Assembly (NCBI RefSeq): GCF_963678635.1
Contig: NC_087063.1
Location: 57,170,759-57,234,758, forward strand
Direction: 5' to 3'
DNA length: 64,000 nucleotides
DNA from: Symsagittifera roscoffensis
Taxonomy: Eukaryota > Xenacoelomorpha > Acoela > Convolutidae
Numbering within the stretch: position 1 is the first letter of the stretch; the number at the start of each line of letters is the position of its first letter. This document shows, one piece after another, positions 22,600 through 35,242 of this stretch. A program made the translations under genes and the position numbers. Below the pieces are notes generated by a model. The model saw only the letters and a list, made by a program, of their open reading frames with translations. It made no database searches and was not told the DNA's origin.

Positions 22600-23274
22600 A
22601 CGTATTTGGTGTTCTAATTTCCATTCAAATTTTTTTGCGGTCTTAGAATTTTAAAAAACGGTCTCAGATTTAGTTGCATTTTGTAGAAATATTTTCTTGA
22701 AAAGTTTAACATTCCGAGAAGTTTTGGATTTTCTTTTTGTTTGATGGAGGTTGAAATTTTAATAAAGCATCTATTCATAAATTTGATGGAGTGATTATGT
22801 TTCCTTCAAGAATATGTCCAACGAATTTAACACGAGTGAGAAAGAATTTCGACTTATCTGGGGCTGCTTTCATGTTTTCTTTAAGTAAAATTTGATGGTA
22901 TGATCTAATATTTTAAACATTTCTTGTTTTGATTGTGATTGTAAAAAAACATTGTTTAGGTATGTGATAACATTGTAACCAAGAAAGAGCGATCGAAAAT
23001 TTTTGCTCATAAAGGCTGAAAAAACTGATGGTCTTATGGAAATCCCAATGAATACTCTATTAAATTCGTATTGTTGGTTGCCAATAGCGAATTGTGTTAG
23101 GCGTCGTGATTGTTCATCTAGTGGCATTTGATTATATGCGCTGTTCATATCAGCTGTTTTGTAATATTTTCCATTTATTTTAGTTAATGTTACTTGCATT
23201 GGTTCTGTGGGCCAATTACATTTAGATTCATCAATTAGTAATAGTTCTGCTAATTGATCAAGTTCTTGTTGATT
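22600..23274 (-). pseudogene. pol: Reverse transcriptase of G2 with the catalytic Asp pair lost
   Basis: 22,870-23,199 is open and reads KTADMNSAYNQMPLDEQSRR, then QFAIGNQQYEFNRVFIGI, then the catalytic box as YLNN (22,951-22,962) instead of YxDD. Both Asp codons have become Asn (GAT to AAT type changes), so the enzyme would be dead even if translated. The rest of the fingers and thumb is in other frames. The first catalytic Asp (ADMNSAY) is kept. A Ty3/gypsy origin is clear from the motif order. Confidence 0.8.
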
Positions 23275-24159
23275 AAATTGAGAAGTTTGAAATTTTATTA
23301 ATTAGAGAAATGTTGATTGTTCGCTCGTGTATTTTGAATTTTGAACTGTTGGTTTAAAATAGGGTGTTTTTTTGTGAAATAGTCTGTATTTTGTTTAGAG
23401 TCGCTTGTTAAGTTGTTAATTGATAATTCTTCATTAAGAATTGTCGAATAATAATTATCTAGTGGTTTTAGATTATTATTTAAATTAAATGATTTTTCTT
23501 CTGTTGGGTTGATTGTTGAATTTGTTTCGCAATATCCTAGAAATCTTAGGGTTAATATGATTTTGTATTGTGAATGATTGTTTTTGGGATAAGATATAAT
23601 ATATAAATTTGTGTTCTTTGTTTATTTATGGCATGAGATTATTACTCTGAAGAATTTATGAATTAGTTTAAATTCAAGGTCAGACATTCATAAAGGTTGT
23701 TTATTTTGATGTGAATTATATTGGTATAATTGATTTATAGAAAAATCATATGCACATCCTGATAGTGGTTGTAGGTTTTTGCGTTGTTGGTGTTATATAG
23801 GAGAAAATTTTGAGAAAAAATGGGGCTGTTTAATAAGCCATTGAAAGTACGTTACAGATGTATTTTTTAATTTTGTATAATTGCCTTTTATATAAAATTT
23901 GCTAATCAAAATATGAAATGTGGGGATGTACTGTATTCGAACGATATTTTGTTTTTTATCCGTGATATGGAAGATTTTTTTAAAAAGGTTTGTTTTAAAG
24001 TTTATTTTATTCCATTGTTTGGGTTGGAACAAGATATAATTAGAGTTTTCCATAATTTGTACGACTTGATCCTTGTACTGTTGCTAATTTGCTTGAAGTT
24101 TTAGAAGGTAATAACTTTGGGTGTACTGTTTAGAATTCATTCCATGTAGGGATGTTTAA

Positions 24160-24200
24160 AATATTTGATTTTGCTCCGGAATCAGTTAAAGAATTAATTT
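24160..24200 (-). pseudogene. pol: Retropepsin active site in unit A
   Basis: Minus-strand reading gives LTDSGAKSNIL (D-S-G-A at 24,172-24,183), a retropepsin active-site variant. Frames on either side are short. In unit B the same position reads N-S-V-E. Unit A is adjacent to RT, so it represents the original gag-protease-RT order. Confidence 0.65.
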
Positions 24201-24599
24201 CAAGGTCTGGTGATTGCAAATCTTTTGTCTCCAGGTGGTTGTATTTCGTTCGTCGTATTTTTATATATGCTATTCAAATTTGAACTGTTTTGAATAACTT
24301 GTGGAGTGTAATTTGTATGGATTTGACTAGTATTTGTCATTGTTTTGATAAAACTTTGATTCGATTGGTGTTTCGTTTCCTTTTCAATTTGAAGCATGTT
24401 GATGAAAAGCGTATCTTCTGAGTCACTTTCGTCATCTGTGGTTTCACAATGTATATGATTTAATTGTAATTTTAAGCTTTCTGTATTATCAATAACGGGA
24501 GGGTCTGGTTGAATTTCTTCTGTTGATTGTACTTGGTTGATTTGTGTTTGGTGTTTTGGTGTTTTGCTTCTCTAGCTTTGTTGTGATTTTGTATGTTGA

Positions 24600-25225
24600 G
24601 TGTTAGATCTAGGTGGCGACTGAGAGTAGTTTCTTTGTCTATTTGGGAATTGTTGTATCGGTTCCTGGAATTATCACGAGCTCTATTGTTGTTATTGTTT
24701 TAATTTGGGCTATCGTTAGAGTAGTTTCGTGATATGTTATTAGAATAATGTCGATTTCTATTGTTTGAATAATTGCGATTTCGATTATTTGATGATTTTC
24801 TTTTTTGAATAGTATCTGTTTGAATAAAACAATCATTTGAATAGTATCTGTTTCGAGAGTTTGATTAGGTAGGATTTCTATTATACTTCGAGTAACTGCT
24901 GGTGATTGAATTTGATCTAAAATAATCATTGCGATTTTGATTGTTCTGACTATTTGATCTGTTAGATCTATTTTGCGAAAAAAAATTGTGAAATTCTTCT
25001 GTCTGGAGATCTTCCGCGAAATTTATTTCGGTAAGGTGGTTGTTTTTGTAGTTATTCTAGCTGTCTGGAAGTGATTTTCCTGAGCTATTATTACTATGAA
25101 TTTTTTGTTTGGTAGATTTTGGCCTTTTTTCATATTGGTAAAAAAATTTATTTGGTTCTCTATGTTTTTGTGGTTTGCTTTGATCATCCTGTTGTTTCTG
25201 TCTGCATTCGGCAGTAAATGCACCG
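24600..25225 (-). pseudogene. gag: Nucleocapsid-like Asn/Arg/Tyr/Ser-rich region, unit A
   Basis: The minus strand encodes repeated NRNYSNN-type low-complexity sequence (about 24,640-24,930) in a frame with few stops, preceded by a basic Gln/Lys-rich part. No CCHC knuckle was found. This looks like an arginine-rich RNA-binding nucleocapsid replacing the zinc knuckle. An alternative open frame of 96 codons over the same bases is an Ile-rich shadow. Confidence 0.5.
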
Positions 25226-25309
25226 TTTTTTAACGATGGTTTACTTTTTAAATTTAGGTTCTTTTCGTTGATATTTAATATTTGAGTGATTTTTTCTGCT
25301 AATTTATTG

Positions 25310-25872
25310 TCAGAAACAAGATTTTTTTATTTGTATGGTTTTTGTCTGAAAGTTGTTTACATATTGTAGCTTAAGATTTTCCGTTTCTTCTAATTTCATA
25401 GTCATTTCGGCTTGTTTTAGTTTATCTACTAGTTTTCGAAAATTTATATCGGGTTCTCGAAATGAAGATGGATGTGATGCTCTCTTTTTTGCAGTTTTAC
25501 GTAGTTGTGGTGTTAGAGTCATCATTAAAACTTCTGTAATTTTCGTCTGTAATTAACCATGCCTTTTGAGGGAATATGCTTTTTTATTAATGTTTTAATT
25601 CTAACTGCGAGTTGTTTGATTGGTTCGTTGGGGAGTCTACGAATTTCATTGCATGAAACTCTGTGATGTTGTTTATTTCTTTCAGAGTCGAACATTTTCG
25701 AAAATTCTTTTGTTTGCTTTTTCCATTCGGATTTATTATCTATCGGTAAAACTGAAAACTGATGGAGTGGTGCTTTTATTGGTTCAGGTCCTATTTTTAA
25801 AATTAAATTAGCCGTGACTGCATTTAAGTTGTTTTTGACATAGTATTCAGGGTCTGTCTCTGTCAATACCAT
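25310..25872 (-). pseudogene. gag: Gag capsid region, unit A
   Basis: Two overlapping minus frames, 25,525-25,872 and 25,310-25,525, together read as the C-terminal capsid of a gypsy-type Gag: ERNKQHHRVSC, a Leu/Ile helix, LTPQLRKTAKKRASHPSSFR, then a Leu/Glu helix. They are split by a slip at an A6 run near 25,585. The identical slip is present in unit B (29,917-30,479), so the frame was broken before the duplication. Confidence 0.7.
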
Positions 25873-25879
25873 TAGTGAT

Positions 25880-27868
25880 TTTTTGAAGATGTAGATGATC
25901 CACCCTTGAGGTATGGTTTCATAGTCATTTGGAGTGGTTCTGCTGTATGTGGTATTTGAGAAAAATTTGTAAGTTGAGTGATTTCATGTTGTTGTAGATA
26001 ATATGCTAGTGGAATTTCATTTTGCTTTTGACTTGGTTGGTAATTTTATGTAGTCATAGGATTTTGTGATTCGTAATTTTTATTGTCTGATGATAAATTT
26101 CGTCTTGGAGGAAGAGGTTGTCTTGATTGTGGTCTTTGTTCACTCCAAAAATATCTAGTTGATAAACCGGGTCTGGTTGATCCTAATTTCAATTGTTGTC
26201 TAGGAAATTATTATGAAAACGTTGTTGTTTTTGGTTATATTAGTCTTCATCTTCTGAAAAGTGTTGTTGATTTGTGAATTGTTTATTGTGAATTGTGTCT
26301 GTGAACTGTTTATTGGTTCACATTGCGACGATCTGTTGCGACGATCTGTTGTAATTAGTTTGTTGATCTTTGAAGAAAACTGAGTGAAAGGCGTGTTGTG
26401 GTATCTGTTGATTGTAAGATTTTTTTTGTAGCTGATTTTGATTGTTGATTTGGAAGGTTTTGTTACTTGTCTTTTTGTAACAAAAATTACAAAACTGAAA
26501 AATTAATTCTGTTTAAAAGTTTTTGTTTAATTGTTTGTCGTGGTTTGTTATTGGTCTTCATGTTTGGTAATGCACTTAAGAACGTTTTAAAACAACAGAT
26601 GGTTTTACTGTTGATTGGATAGTTGTCTCTGGGAATGAAGTATTTTTATTATGTGGCGTAGTGAGTGTAAGATGGATAAGAGAAATGCTTTGTTGTGTTG
26701 TTGCAGGCATTGTTTCTACTCTTTCTTCGTTGATAAAGTGTGATGGGGTTTCAATATCTTGTTGTGTGAGGTTTCTTATTCCGTTAAGATTTTCTTGTTT
26801 GTTAATGAATGTGGAATTTAAACCATTACTTTCTTTTCTATCGGTTAACATAGCGTTATAGTTTAAAGGTGTTGCGTCAATAGTAAGTGGAATAACTCAA
26901 ACATAATCTTTATGTACTTAAGGTACAGATTCGTAATTGCTGCACTTGATATATCGGTTGTTATATTAATAATTGAGGGATGAGACCATTCGGGGCCCCA
27001 AACATAATCTGACTGATCGGCTAGTATTGTTTCATCGTTTAAATTTTGTGGTCGAAAACGTTTTCGTGATGTTGAAATGAAGTCTCTATTGTGAATAAAA
27101 ATAATAGATTTTGCATCATGCTTATATTCGTTGTAATTCATTTTTCACATTTTGTGATATGACAGTCTTAGTGAGGTTTTCACAAATTGTATCTAAGGAT
27201 CTTGAGAAAAAAAACTTTCTTGTATTACAGCTAAGTGTCGGAAATGTTGAAATGGTGAATAATTTTGGTTTTTTTACTTCTTATATAACTACAAATAATA
27301 CATCGTTTGTAAAGATTGAATTTGCTCTTAGTGAATTTTAATGTTTTTCCTTTTTTTGTTCTTTGTAAATACTTTTGAAAAATTTATATCTATGTCATCT
27401 GTTTGTATTTGATGTGATTTTTGGTTTGAATGTAGAGGTATAACTTCAATTGTGAATATTCGGTAGTATGAGGTGCTATTACATATGCTTTTAATAAAGT
27501 GATCAAAAATTTGTCTTTTTTTACTTACTTCGGGAAATTCCTGTTTGTGTGCGCGGTTTTTTTTTCGAATTAATTAACAGTTAAGTTGTGACAAAATTGT
27601 ATTTGTCCTCGCGCTGGATCGATTTGTGGGTGAATAACCAGGGTAATTAATGAACCATCGTCAATTTTTTTTGTGTTTGATCAATTTCTGTATCTTAGAA
27701 CTGTTAATGTTTAACTTTCAATATGTCTTACTGACTGATTCCAATTGTATAGTCGTACCGGTTTTTAAAAATAAGATTTTTTTGAGTTTTGCCTTTGCCG
27801 TTAATTGATAATGATGTTGTAGATTCTGAGTCAGAGATTTGTTTTTGTTGATCTATTGGGTTACTTTT
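25880..27868 (-). pseudogene. gag: Gag N-terminal half, unit A
   Basis: Coding-like pieces on the minus strand include 26,576-26,851 (polar Thr/Gln-rich), 26,863-27,141 (with DYVWGPEWSHPSIIN) and a segment near 27,600 (HPQIDPARGQIQFCHNL), separated by stops and slips. Matching pieces in unit B are contiguous with a Lys/Glu-rich N-terminus at 36,546-36,743, so the simplest reading is the matrix and capsid N-terminal half of Gag. No domain was recognised with certainty. Confidence 0.45.
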
Positions 27869-28769
27869 AAATTGAGAAATTTGGAGTTTGGTTAATCAGA
27901 GAAATTTTGATTGTTCGCTCGTGTATTTTGAATTTTGAACTGTTGGTTTAAAATAAAGTGTTTTTGTGAAATAGTCTGTATTTTGTTTAGAGTCGCTTGT
28001 TAAGTTGTTAATTGATAATTCTTCATTAAGAATTGTCGAATAATAAATATCTAAGGGTTTGAGAATATTATTTAATTTAAATGCTTTTTCTTCTGTTGCG
28101 TAGATTGTTGAATTTGTTTCGCAATATCCTAGAAATCTTATGGGTAATGTGATTTTGTATCGTGAATTATTGTTTTTGGCCTAAAATATCAAAAATAATT
28201 TTGTGTTCTTTGTTTATTTAATGGATGAGATTATTACTCTGAAGAATTTATGGACTAGTTTAAATTCATGGTCAGACATTGATAAAGGTTGTTTATTTTG
28301 ATGGGCATTATATTGGGGTAATTGACTTATAGAGAAATCATATACACATCCTGATAATGGTTTTAGGTTTTTGCGTTGTTGGTGTTATATAGGAGAAAAT
28401 TTTGAGAAAAATGGGGGCTGTTTATTAAGCCATTGAAAGTACGTTAGAGATGTATTTTTTAATTTTCGCTTTCGTCGTTGCCTTTTATATAAAATTTGCT
28501 AATCAAAATATGAAATGTGGGGATAGATTTTGTGAAAAACTGTATTCGAACGATATTTTGTTTTTTATCCGTGATATGGAAGATTTTTTTAAAGGGTTTA
28601 TTTTAAAGTTTATTTTATTCCATTGTTCGGGTTGGAACAAGATATAATTAGAGTTTTTCATAATTTGTACGACTTGATCCTTGTACTGTTGCTAATTTGC
28701 TTGAAGTTTTAGAAGGTAATAATTTTGGGTGTAGTGTTTGGATTTCATTCCATGTAGGGATATTTAAAA

Positions 28770-28810
28770 TATTTGATTTTTCTACTGAATTAGTTAAAGA
28801 ATTAATTTCA
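28770..28810 (-). pseudogene. pol: Protease remnant in unit B, active site lost
   Basis: The position matching D-S-G-A of unit A reads N-S-V-E here (28,780-28,791), while the flanking KSNILNIPTWNE is kept. This would be catalytically dead and marks independent decay after duplication. Confidence 0.6.
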
Positions 28811-29219
28811 AGATCTGGTGATTAAAAATCTTTAGTCTTTAGGTGGTTGTATTTCGTTCGTCGTATTTTGATATATGCTATTCAAATTTGAACTGTTTTG
28901 AATAACTTGTGGAGTGTAATCTGTATGGATTTGACTAGTAATTGTCATTGTTTTGATAAAATTTCGATTTGATTGGTGTTTCGTTTTCCTTTTTAAATTG
29001 AAGCATGTTGATGAAAAGCGTATTTTCTGAGTCGCTTTCGTCATCTGTGGTTTCACAATGTATAAGATTTAATTGTAATTTTAAGCTTTCTGTATTATCA
29101 ATAATGGGAGGGTCTGTTTGAATTTCTTCTGTTGATTGTACTTGGTTGATTTGTGTTTGGTGTTTTGGTGTTTTGCTTCTCTAGCTTTGTTGTCATTTTG
29201 TATGTTGAGTGTTAGATCT

Positions 29220-29830
29220 AGGTGGCGACTGAGAGTAGTTTTTTGTCTATTTGGGAATTGTTGTATCGGTTCCTGGAATTATCACGAGCTCTATTATTGT
29301 TATTGTTGTAATTTGGGCTATCGTTAGAGTAGTTTCGTGATCTGTCATTAGAATAATGTCAATTTCTATTGTTTGAATAATTGCGATTTCGGTTATTTGA
29401 TAACTTTTTTTTGAATAGTATCTGTTTGAATAGAACAATCATTTGGATAGTATCTGTTTTGAGAGTTTGAATAGGTAGGATTTCTATTATACTTCGAGTA
29501 ACTGCTGGTATTTGAGTTTGACCTAAATTAATTATTGCGATTTTGATTGTTCTGACTATTTGATCTGTTAGATCTATTTTGCGAAAAAAAATTGTGAAAT
29601 TCTTCTGTCTGGAGATCTTCCGCGAAATTTATATCGGTAAGGTGGTTGTTTTTGTAGTTATTCTAGCTGTCTGGAAGTGGTTTTCCTGAGCTATTATTAC
29701 TATGAACGTTTTTGTTTGGTAGATTTTGGTCTTTTTTCATATTGTTAAAAAAATTTATTTGGTTCTCTATGTTTTTGTGGTTTGCTTTGATTATCCTGTT
29801 GTTCCTGTCTGCATTCGGCAGTAAATGCAC
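29220..29830 (-). pseudogene. gag: Nucleocapsid-like region, unit B
   Basis: Copy of 24,600-25,225 with small indels. It has the same Asn/Arg/Tyr/Ser-rich low-complexity coding character and no zinc knuckle. Confidence 0.45.
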
Positions 29831-29916
29831 CGTTTTTTAACGATGGTTTACTTTTTAAATTTAGGTTCTTTTCGTTGATATTTAACATTTGAGTGATTTT
29901 TTCTGCTAATTTATTG

Positions 29917-30479
29917 TCAGAAACAAGACTTTTTTATTTGTATGGTTTTTGTCTGAAAGTTGTTTACATATTGTAGCTTAAGATTTTCCGTTTCTTCTAA
30001 TTTCATAGTCATTTCGGCTTGTTTTAGTTTATCTACTAGTTTTCGAAAATTTATATCGGGTTCTCGAAATGAACATGGATGTGATGCTCTCTTTTTTGCA
30101 GTTTTACGTAGTTGTGGTGTTAGAGTCATCATTAAAACTTCTGTAATTTTCGTCTGTAATTAACCATGCCTTTTGAGGGAATATGCTTTTTTATTAATGT
30201 TTTAATTCTAACTGCGAGTTGTTTGATTGGTTCGTTGGGGAGTCTACGAATTTCATTGCATGAAACTCTGTGATGTTGTTTATTTCTTTCAGAGTCGAAC
30301 ATTTTCGAAAATTCTTTTGTTTGCTTTTTCCATTCGCATTTATTATCTATCGGTAAAACTGAAAACAATTTTTATTGGAGTGGTGCTTTTATTGGTTCAG
30401 GTCCTATTTTTAAAATTAAATTAGCTGTGACTGCATTTAAGTTGTTTTTGACATAGTATTCAGGGTCTGTCTCTGTCAA
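29917..30479 (-). pseudogene. gag: Gag capsid region, unit B
   Basis: Near-identical to 25,310-25,872, including the stop after NYRRKLQKF and the frameshift between the two frames. A 6-7 bp difference near 30,366 (AATTTTTATT in place of TGA) changes the local frame. The shared lesion is direct evidence that inactivation came before duplication. Confidence 0.7.
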
Positions 30480-31197
30480 TACCATTAGTTATTTTTTGAA
30501 GATGTAGATGATCCACCCTTGAGGTATGGTTTCATAGTCATTTGGAGTGGTTCTGCTGTATGTGGTATTTGAGAAAAATTTGTAAGTTGAGTGATTTCAT
30601 GTTGTTGTAGATAATATGCCAGTGGAATTTCATTTTGCTTTTGACTTGGTTGGTAGTTTTATGTAGTCATAGGATTTTATGATTCGTAATTTTTATTGTC
30701 AGATGCTAAATTTCGTCTTGGAGGAAGAGGTTGTCTTGATTGTGGTGTTTGTTCACTCCAAAAATATCTGGTTGATAAACCGGGTCTGGTTGATCCTAAT
30801 TTCAATTGTTGTCTAGAGAATTATTATGAAAACGTTGTTGTTTTTGGTTATATTAGTCTTCATCTTCTGAAAAGTGTTGTTGATTTGTGAATTGATTATT
30901 GTGAATTGTGTCTGTGAATTGTTTATTGGTTATATTTTTATTTTGTTGACAAAATGGAAATTTTTTGCGACGATCTGTTGTAATTCGTTTGTTGATCTTT
31001 AAAGAAAACTGAGTGAAAGGCGTGTTGTGGTATCTGTTGATTGTAAGATTTTTTTTGTAGCTGATTTTGATTGTTGATTTGGAGGGTTTTGTTTTGTCTT
31101 TTTGTAACAAAAATTACAAAACTGAAAAATTATTTCTGTTTAAAGTGAACGTTTGTGAACGTTTTAAAACAGCAGATGGTTTTACTGTTGATTAGAT

Positions 31198-31203
31198 AGT
31201 TGT
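31198..31203. repeat. Target-site duplication, left copy (AGTTGT)
   Basis: AGTTGT here and at 35,243-35,248 flanks the LINE. The empty site is preserved in unit A at 26,621-26,626 as GGATAGTTGTCTCTGGG. Confidence 0.85.
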
Positions 31204-31506
31204 TATATAGTTTATTTAGGAGAGTAATATTATACAGACAGGTAAACAATAAACCGCATGTACAAATCAAACCCACCAAGAATCATGCAAAAAACTATGC
31301 AGCTTATCGAGGCATGACCCTGAAAAAACCTATGAGAGAAGTTGCGAGATAGTATCCGACTTGATGATTCAAAAAAATAAATCTAGAAGATCTCCATTAT
31401 CTTTAAGAAACAAATGAAACAATTTTTTGAAATGCCCATTTAGTTGATGCTCTGTTAATTGGTTTAGGTTATCTGGTATCAGCTCGTTTGATTTCAAAAA
31501 ATTATA

Positions 31507-33243
31507 TTATTTAGGAGACACATTTTTCCATGAACGTTGCATTATTTGTGTTCTAGTTTTCATGCTTGGTAGAGTTTTTGCCACAGAGGCCCAAGTAACC
31601 CGACGAGTATTCAGAGATTCTAAATTAAAAATTTCAAGGGGAGTTTTACCACGAAGTTGATTAAAAGTTTCTTTGAATATTTGTCTAAAATTTAAGTCAA
31701 AAACGGTGTCAATCTCAAAAGAATGTAGGATATATGAGGCATGCTCAAATTTTCTCTTGAAACAAATAGTTTTAAAAATACGTTTTTGCATCACAAATAT
31801 TTTTTCTAATAGGTTTTTTGATGTTGCACCAAATGCAATTAAACCGTAGGAAATGAGTGGCTTTGCATAGCAGTTATAAAATTTAACCAGCACAATTTTC
31901 GAGAAATAGTTTCTACCCTTGAATAGTAACCGTTAATTTTAGCTAATTTACCACAAACATTATTAATATGACATTCAAATTTGAGTCTGTTGTCCATTTG
32001 AATTCCTAAATACCTAAAGTCAGAAACCACGGCGAATTCATTATTACCAAAAGAAAATTTTTCATTCAAGTTATCCCGTCCAAACTTCATTATTTTGCAT
32101 TTTTTTTTATTTATGAGCAGTTTGTTCTTATTGCACCAATTAGACATTTCATTTAATTCTGTCTGGAACTTCGTTTTAGATGCAACTTTTTGAGCATCAA
32201 CTACCGTTGTATCATCTGCAAATAATGTTAGCTTAACGTTGCTGGGCGACGGCATATCATTTATATATAAAAGGAACAGAAATGGCCCCAAAACTGAACC
32301 TTTAGGAACGCCTTTTCTACAGTCTAGCATATTCGAGACGGATTGATTCAAATAAAGATATTGTTTTCTCCCTGTAAGATAGTTTGTCATTAACTTGTGA
32401 ATTTTCCCTCTGAACCCATATTGATAAAGTGTGTCAAGCAAAATTTTCCGATCAACTGTATCAAATGCTTTTTTCAAATCAATAAAGCAGGAGTAACCAA
32501 ATTTTTTATTATCAATTGATTCACGAAAAAAGTCAGTAATGGACAAAATGGCATGAGTACAGGAACGATTACTTCGAAATCCAAACTGATGCTTATCAAT
32601 AGAGTTGTTTTTAGCGGCAAAATTAGATATGCGCTTGAAAATTAGTTTTTTCAAAAGTTTACTTATACAAGACAACAAACTAATTGGAGGGTAGTTATCG
32701 GGTTCAGTTTTGTCGCCATTTTTATACAATGGTAAAATTTTTGCAATTTTGAGAAAATTAGGAAAACACTCTTTTTCGAAGCAGATATTGAAAAAATGCG
32801 CTAAATGGTCAGCCAGCACCGGAGCAGAAAGTTTTAACATTTTACTACATATCCCATCATGACCAGTATACTTTTTCTTGTTCAAGTTTTTAATTTCCTT
32901 CAGTATCTCATAATGATTGGTATCATATATAACGAACGTGCTTTTATTAACTGGAAAATTTGGTCTATACACGTTTTGTTTGAAGTTTTGTGTTAGTTTT
33001 TCTCCAATAGTAGCAAAGTGTTCATTGAAAACATTAACATCGAACGAAGCAGCAAAAATGTTTGAAAGCATCAAAAATTCCGGTCGAGTTCTTCTTCCTC
33101 GTTATCAAGTTATCATAGTACCGGCGTTTACTCACCCTTATAGCCTTAATAACATTGTTCCTACATGAAGTGAAATTATTTCTGTTTTCAATGGATGGTG
33201 TCTGAACCCACTTTTTGTGTAACACATTTTGGTTATTCATCAT
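31507..33243 (-). pseudogene. LINE ORF2, reverse transcriptase and C-terminal part
   Basis: The main frame 31,839-33,074 (411 codons) carries the non-LTR RT blocks in order: NYPPISLLSCISKLLKK, HQFGFRSNRSCTHAIL, FIDLKKAFDTVDRKIL, GVPKGSVLGPFLFLLYINDM, and the catalytic FADD box at 32,211-32,222. A thumb-like region follows. The C-terminal part (31,507-31,893, with NCYAKPLISYGLIAFG) is in the next frame, so one slip lies near 31,880. The linker at 33,034-33,243 (YYDNLI) is in another frame. The enzyme primes reverse transcription at a nicked target. The catalytic core is intact. Confidence 0.93.
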
Positions 33244-33254
33244 TTTCTTGATTT

Positions 33255-34180
33255 TCAGATTAATTCATGGGTGGTTGTTTTTATTATTTTTTCGGATTTT
33301 TTTTCGCAATACTTTGAAAATTCATCAATCAAGATTTGGGTCGTTTCAATGATGTAAAGGTCAGGATCATCATCATTAATTTTGTTCAATCGATGTTTTA
33401 GCGAAAATAAAAATTTTAAACAATAATCATCATTCAGTAGTAAATCATAGTTGAAATCCGAATGATAAGAATCCACGTTTTGCTTTTCTGAAATAATTTT
33501 TAGGTCACACATAAGTCCATAATGGTCAATAATAGTACAAATTATTGTTATTACCTGAGATTCCTCCGCCGCAATTATATGGTCAATGCATGTACTTGAT
33601 GACTTAATTACTCTAGTTGGCTCGATCTTTTGAACTTCTAAATCAAAAGAAAGCAGAAGATTTTTGTAGTCAAAAAAGTTGCGCTGGTTACCTATAATAT
33701 CGACATTTAAATCACCCATTAGCAAAATTTCACCACTTAATGCTTTCAATTCAAGCAATAAATCTTCAAATAAATTCAAAAAAATTTCTAGTTTGAGATT
33801 TGGTGGACGATATTTTATGCAAACATTTAGTGTAGTGTGATCGACAGAACACATTTTGATAACGATGTGCTTCAAACTGACTGGTAATTTGAAATAACTA
33901 TAGTTAAGGCCAGTTTTAATAAAATCTGCAACGCCCCCACCTCTAGCGTTTACGCGGTTTGCACAGACAATATTGTCATAACCTTCTAAATTATATATGC
34001 CAATAGGATCAATGTCTGAGAGCCATGTTTCAGTCAGCCCGATTAATGCAGTCTTGTTATCAAAGGATTCAATTGAAACTGATAATTGGTCATGATGGGC
34101 TCTTATGGATTAAACATTTATGAAAAATGCTGTTTGCGTTGTTGTCAGGTCAGTCATATCTCGCAAAAGGTTTTTTCTAA
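33255..34180 (-). pseudogene. LINE ORF2, endonuclease domain
   Basis: An APE-like endonuclease/exonuclease/phosphatase fold can be read from about 34,170 (NVxSIRAHHDQL, with one TAA), through IGLTETWLSD with the catalytic Glu, RGGGVADFIK, LLMGDLNVD (Asp/Asn pair) to CIDHII with the terminal Asp-His. The frame is open from about 34,110 to 33,255. It would nick the target to start integration. It is separated from RT by a slip near 33,250. Confidence 0.88.
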
Positions 34181-34357
34181 TGAAACAAAAGAGATTTACG
34201 GCAAAAAACTGTAAATAGAGTTGAAATGCTTTTGCCACTAATCAGAATCGTTTTCATGATTATTATTATTTCCGTTGTTGACGAATTTGGATTGTGGAGA
34301 ATCTTTTTGAAGTGATTCCACAAATTGCACCAATTTGACGGGATCCGATACCCTACT

Positions 34358-35148
34358 TTACAATTCATTAATCAGATGATTTCTTCCCACATTATTTGGG
34401 GTTATTTCTCTGTCACGTTTCCTCACTGAAACAATAGGAGGGCGAGAAAAGTTGTTTTGTATATTTTGTATCACCCGGGGATTTTGTTTTCTAGCATTAT
34501 TTGCCTGTCTCGCCATCATTGGATTCTTGTTTTTGAAAATTTGATCAGCATCCTTAATATCAACTAAGTTTTGCCTTTGAAATCCACCATCTGCTTTCGA
34601 AACGAAAACTTGAGGAGCACAATTATATGTAACTGTGTACATTCCCAAACCCCGAGAATAATCAAGAAGCTCCGAATCAATCTGAGTAAGTCTCTCTGTT
34701 ATAACACTGGTTGCTTATTTACAGGGTGCAAAAAATCTTTCAATAACTTTTTCCTGCCATAAATTCTGTTTTTTATATCAAAGTAGACAAATTTTACTAT
34801 AACCACACATTTTTGGTTTTGACTCACAGGGCCGTGGAGGGGATGGCATGCCTTCAAGTCGTAGCTGTTCGCCTCCACGCCCATAACTTCGTTAAAAAAG
34901 GTCAGGACATCTTGGGTAAAATTTCCGGATCGTAAAGGTAAATTTTGCAAAATAAAACAATCTTTTGAGCTATATCTTTCCATTTCATTAACTTTATTCT
35001 CTAGAAAATGCACCCGATTTTGCAATTCAACAATAATATCATCCTTACCTTTTACATTCTCAATTAGCCCTTGTAATAGGCCTTTCAATTTAGGATCAAT
35101 ATTTACTGTATCTTTTATTTCATCGAATAAAGTATTGAGATTCGCCAT
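34358..35148 (-). pseudogene. LINE ORF1, coiled coil and RNA-binding protein
   Basis: 34,699-35,148 starts with ATG and encodes a helical N-terminus, a leucine-heptad coiled coil (VELQNRVHFLENKVNEMERY) and an RRM-like fold (NLPL then VVIVKF). This is the usual ORF1 layout of many LINEs: a trimeric RNA-binding chaperone of the RNP. The basic C-terminus (34,358-34,648) is in another frame after a one-base slip near 34,700. Confidence 0.8.
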
Positions 35149-35242
35149 TGAATAAGTTTGCGATGTTTTAAATTCGTTGCAAGCAAAAAGAGCAGTTTAG
35201 AACGGACTGTTTCTCATTGAAGGTGAATTTTCTCCTTTGAGA

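Larger units (their letters stand above)
23275..27868 (-). repeat. Unit A of the tandem duplication in G2
   Basis: 4,594 bp, repeated with high identity at 27,869-36,499 once the LINE there is removed. The low-coordinate ends share AAATTGAGAA at 23,275 and 27,869. The high-coordinate ends share GATCTATTGGGTTACTTTT (about 27,850 and 36,480). Each unit holds Gag middle and C-terminus, the nucleocapsid and the protease. Unit A joins directly to RT. Confidence 0.92.
31204..35242 (-). mobile_element. Non-LTR retrotransposon (CR1/jockey-like LINE), nearly full length
   Basis: 4.04 kb on the minus strand with ORF1, an apurinic-type endonuclease and RT in order, bounded by a 6-bp target-site duplication and absent from unit A. 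There is no poly-A tail at the 3' end (31,204), as in CR1-type elements. Only a few frame breaks are present, so it is younger than the gypsy elements around it. The clade assignment is by general motif resemblance; an RT tree would be needed to place it. Confidence 0.92.
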
